Below, one piece after another: positions 35,916 to 38,148 of a stretch of 38,148 nt of DNA. The stretch is from a bacterium (lineage in GTDB: Bacteria; Desulfobacterota; Binatia; UBA12015). The notes below the pieces were generated by a model. It had not been told where the DNA came from. It worked only from the letters and a program-made list of their open reading frames with translations, and did no database searches. The number at the start of each line of letters is the position of its first letter. Position 1 is the first letter of the stretch. A program made the position numbers and the translations under genes. Location: the NCBI GenBank assembly GCA_030430245.1, contig JAUIFY010000019.1, forward strand, positions 1 through 38,148, given 5' to 3'.

Positions 35916-38148
35916 TCAGGTCTCGTTCGACGAGTCCGGCGCGTCCGGCGCGTTCTCGGCACCCGAAGCGTCGGGCGACTCCACGTCGTTCGCCTCGTCT
36001 TCGCCGGCCGGCTGCACGTCGCCCTCGACCATCCGAGCCAGGCTGACCACGCGCTCTCCATCGTCGAGCTCGACCATCTTCACGCCCTGCGTGTTCCGGC
36101 CGATGACCCGCATCTCGTCGACGCGCATGCGGATCAACCGCCCGCGGTCCGTCACCAGCATCACCTCGTCGCGGTCGGTCACCTGCGCCACGCCCACGAC
36201 GCCGCCGGTGCGCTCTCCGACCTTCATCGTGATGATGCCCTTGCCGCCACGCGTCTGGAGCCGGTACTCCTCGAGATCGCTCCGCTTTCCCTGACCCCGC
36301 TCGGAGACCGTCAGAATCGTCGCCTCGGGCGACAGCACGACGAGGCTGACCACCTCGTCCTCTCCGTCGAGCGAAATCCCACGCACGCCGCCTGCGGCGC
36401 GACCCATCGACCGAGCGTCGCTCTCACGGAACCGGATCGCCTGCCCACTGCGCGTCGAGAGCAGCACCTCGTGATCGTCCTCGACCAGGCCGGCGCCGAT
36501 GAGGCTGTCTCCCTCCTCGAGGTTGATCGCGATCAGCCCGTTCGTGCGGCGATTCGCGTACGCCATCAGCTCGGTCTTCTTCACCGTGCCGCGTCGCGTC
36601 CCGAGGATGACCCGAGAGCCCTCGGTGAACTCGGGGACGGTCAAAAACGCCGAGAGCTGCTCGTCCTTGCCGAGCTGGAGGAGGTTCACGACCGCCTTCC
36701 CGCGGGCGGCACGGCTTCCGGCCGGAATCTCGTAGACCTTGCGCCAGTGCACGCGCCCCGCAGACGTGAAGAACAGGATGATGTCGTGCGTGGACGCGAC
36801 GACGAGATTCTCGATGAAGTCCTCGTCCCGCGCCGTCGCGCCGAGCTTCCCGCGACCACCGCGCCGCTGCGCCCGGTACTCCGACGCGGCGATGCGCTTG
36901 ATGTAGCCCGCGTGCGAGACCGTCACGACCATGTCCTCGCGCGGAATCAGGTCCTCGTTGGTGATCTCGTCGCCCGTCTCGATGAACTTGGTGCGCCGCT
37001 CGTCTCCATAGCGCTCGCGGATCTCCGCGAGCTCCTCACGGATGATCCTGTCCACCTCGGAGGGGTTCTCGAGGATGAATCGGAGATCGGCGATCAGCTT
37101 CTCGACCTCCGCGTACTCCTCGAGGATCTTCTCCCGCTCGAGGTTGGTGAGACGCTGGAGGCGCATGTCGAGAATCGCCTGTGCCTGGATCTCGGACAGC
37201 GCGAAGTTCGTCATCAGGCCTTCGCGCGCCTCGGCCGGGTTGGGCGCCGCGCGGATCAGGGCGATCACCGCGTCGAGGTTCTCGAGGGCGATCTTGAGGC
37301 CCTCCAGCACGTGGAGTCGCTCCTCGGCCTTGCGCAGATCGAAGATCGTTCTCCGGGTGATCACCTCGCGCCGGTGATCGAGGAAGACCACCAGGGCTTC
37401 GCGCAGGTTCAGCACCTTCGGCTGTCCATCGACGATCGCCAGCAGGTTGACGCCGAACGAGTCTTGCATCGGCGTCAGCTTGAACAGCTGATTCAGCACG
37501 ACCTGGGACACCGCATCGCGCTTCAGCTCGATCACGATTCGCATGCCGTTGCGGTCGGACTCGTCACGCAGATCGGAGATCCCCTCGATCTTCTTCTCGT
37601 TGACGAGCTCGGCGATGCGTTCGATCAGCCGGGCCTTGTTCACCTGGTAGGGGATCTCGTCGACGATGATCGTCTCGCGACCGGTCTTCGGGTGGGCCTC
37701 GATCTCGGCGCTCGCCCGGACCTGAAGAACGCCGCGGCCGGTCATGTAGGCTTCCTTGATCGGAGCGGTTCCGCAGATGTAGCCGCCGGTCGGAAAGTCC
37801 GGTCCCGGGATGTAGCGCATCAGGTCGAGCGAAGACATCTTCGGCTCGTCGAGCAGCGCGATGCAGCCATCGAGCAGCTCGTTCAGGTTGTGCGGCGGAA
37901 TGTTGGTGGCCATGCCGACCGCGATCCCGGCGGCTCCGTTCAGGAGGAGATTGGGAATCTTCGCGGGCAGGACGAACGGCTCGTGCTCCGAATCGTCGTA
38001 GTTCGCGATGAAATCGACGGTCTCCTTGTCGATGTCGGCGAGGAGCTCGCTCGCGATGCGCGCGAGGCGGATCTCGGTGTACCGCATCGCCGCTGCGGCA
38101 TCGCCGTCCACGGACCCGAAGTTCCCCTGGCCATCGACCAGCGGGTAC
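35916..38148 (-). CDS. gyrA: DNA gyrase subunit A (5' end outside the window)
   Basis: This is the C-terminal 743 residues of GyrA; the reading frame is open to the window edge. It contains [25 protein letters not shown] with the catalytic Tyr, [39 protein letters not shown], the tower and coiled-coil region (about 300-450), the GyrA box QRRGGRGK, and the six-bladed C-terminal pinwheel. The GyrA box identifies it as gyrase rather than topoisomerase IV ParC. The last 40 residues are acidic and unstructured ([31 protein letters not shown]), which in some GyrA proteins regulates wrapping. Quinolone-resistance residues lie beyond the edge and cannot be read. Confidence 0.96.
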   Translation of the reverse strand, partial: YPLVDGQGNFGSVDGDAAAAMRYTEIRLARIASELLADIDKETVDFIANYDDSEHEPFVLPAKIPNLLLNGAAGIAVGMATNIPPHNLNELLDGCIALLDEPKMSSLDLMRYIPGPDFPTGGYICGTAPIKEAYMTGRGVLQVRASAEIEAHPKTGRETIIVDEIPYQVNKARLIERIAELVNEKKIEGISDLRDESDRNGMRIVIELKRDAVSQVVLNQLFKLTPMQDSFGVNLLAIVDGQPKVLNLREALVVFLDHRREVITRRTIFDLRKAEERLHVLEGLKIALENLDAVIALIRAAPNPAEAREGLMTNFALSEIQAQAILDMRLQRLTNLEREKILEEYAEVEKLIADLRFILENPSEVDRIIREELAEIRERYGDERRTKFIETGDEITNEDLIPREDMVVTVSHAGYIKRIAASEYRAQRRGGRGKLGATARDEDFIENLVVASTHDIILFFTSAGRVHWRKVYEIPAGSRAARGKAVVNLLQLGKDEQLSAFLTVPEFTEGSRVILGTRRGTVKKTELMAYANRRTNGLIAINLEEGDSLIGAGLVEDDHEVLLSTRSGQAIRFRESDARSMGRAAGGVRGISLDGEDEVVSLVVLSPEATILTVSERGQGKRSDLEEYRLQTRGGKGIITMKVGERTGGVVGVAQVTDRDEVMLVTDRGRLIRMRVDEMRVIGRNTQGVKMVELDDGERVVSLARMVEGDVQPAGEDEANDVESPDASGAENAPDAPDSSNET

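Overview
The window is GC-rich DNA, with third codon positions overwhelmingly G or C, from a Gram-negative bacterium. It encodes a PagL-type outer-membrane lipid A deacylase, DsbD and secreted proteins. The order mnmE-mnmG-rsmG-parA-parB-bactofilin-atpF'-atpF-atpH-atpA-atpG-atpD-atpC, with paired b and b' subunits, is what I associate with deltaproteobacterial lineages (Desulfobacterota, Myxococcota, Binatota and relatives). The exact phylum cannot be fixed from sequence alone. No rRNA, tRNA, CRISPR array, insertion sequence or prophage was seen. Coding density is very high: no gap exceeds 300 bases, the longest being 28679-28933 and 15002-15248.

Layout. (1) 1-3.4 kb: pagL-like (-) and dsbD (+) start almost back to back, followed by a GNAT acetyltransferase (-). 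(2) 3.4-6.5 kb: an unrecognised HExxH protein that appears to start at CTG, gpsA, and a small Cys/His-knuckle protein. (3) 6.6-15 kb: a chromosomal core block rpmH-rnpA-yidD-yidC-mnmE-mnmG-rsmG-parA-parB, with three parS-type palindromes (inside mnmG, inside rsmG and just upstream of parA). This marks an origin-proximal segregation centre, although dnaA is not in the window. (4) 15.2-22 kb: bactofilin, then F-type ATP synthase genes for b', b, delta, alpha, gamma, beta and epsilon; the a and c subunits are absent here. A small membrane protein follows. (5) 22.2-25.6 kb: a secreted seven-repeat protein with a Cys-containing C-terminal domain (+), and an opposing pair (-): a tail-anchored RodZ-like HTH protein and a stand-alone ClpB-D2-type AAA+ ATPase. 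(6) 25.7-28.7 kb: a TetR regulator with a palindromic operator over its own start codon, and two acyl-CoA dehydrogenases. (7) 28.7-31.5 kb: strong intergenic hairpins, two small unknown proteins, and a DUF255 thioredoxin-like protein. (8) 31.5-34.7 kb (-): acetyl-CoA hydrolase/transferase family protein (also apparently CTG-initiated), gloB-like hydrolase and a FIST-domain sensor protein. (9) 34.8-38.1 kb: a dihydrouridine synthase (+) converging on the 3' three-quarters of gyrA (-), which runs off the window edge.

Most genes from 3.5 to 23.9 kb are on the + strand, consistent with co-orientation near an origin. The most interesting items are the three parS sites, two CTG starts each preceded by a well-spaced Shine-Dalgarno sequence, the uncharacterised HExxH protein, the HTH/AAA+ pair, the seven-repeat secreted protein, and the TetR operator controlling a divergent acyl-CoA dehydrogenase pair. 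None of these amounts to proof of a wholly new system; they are specific, testable leads.
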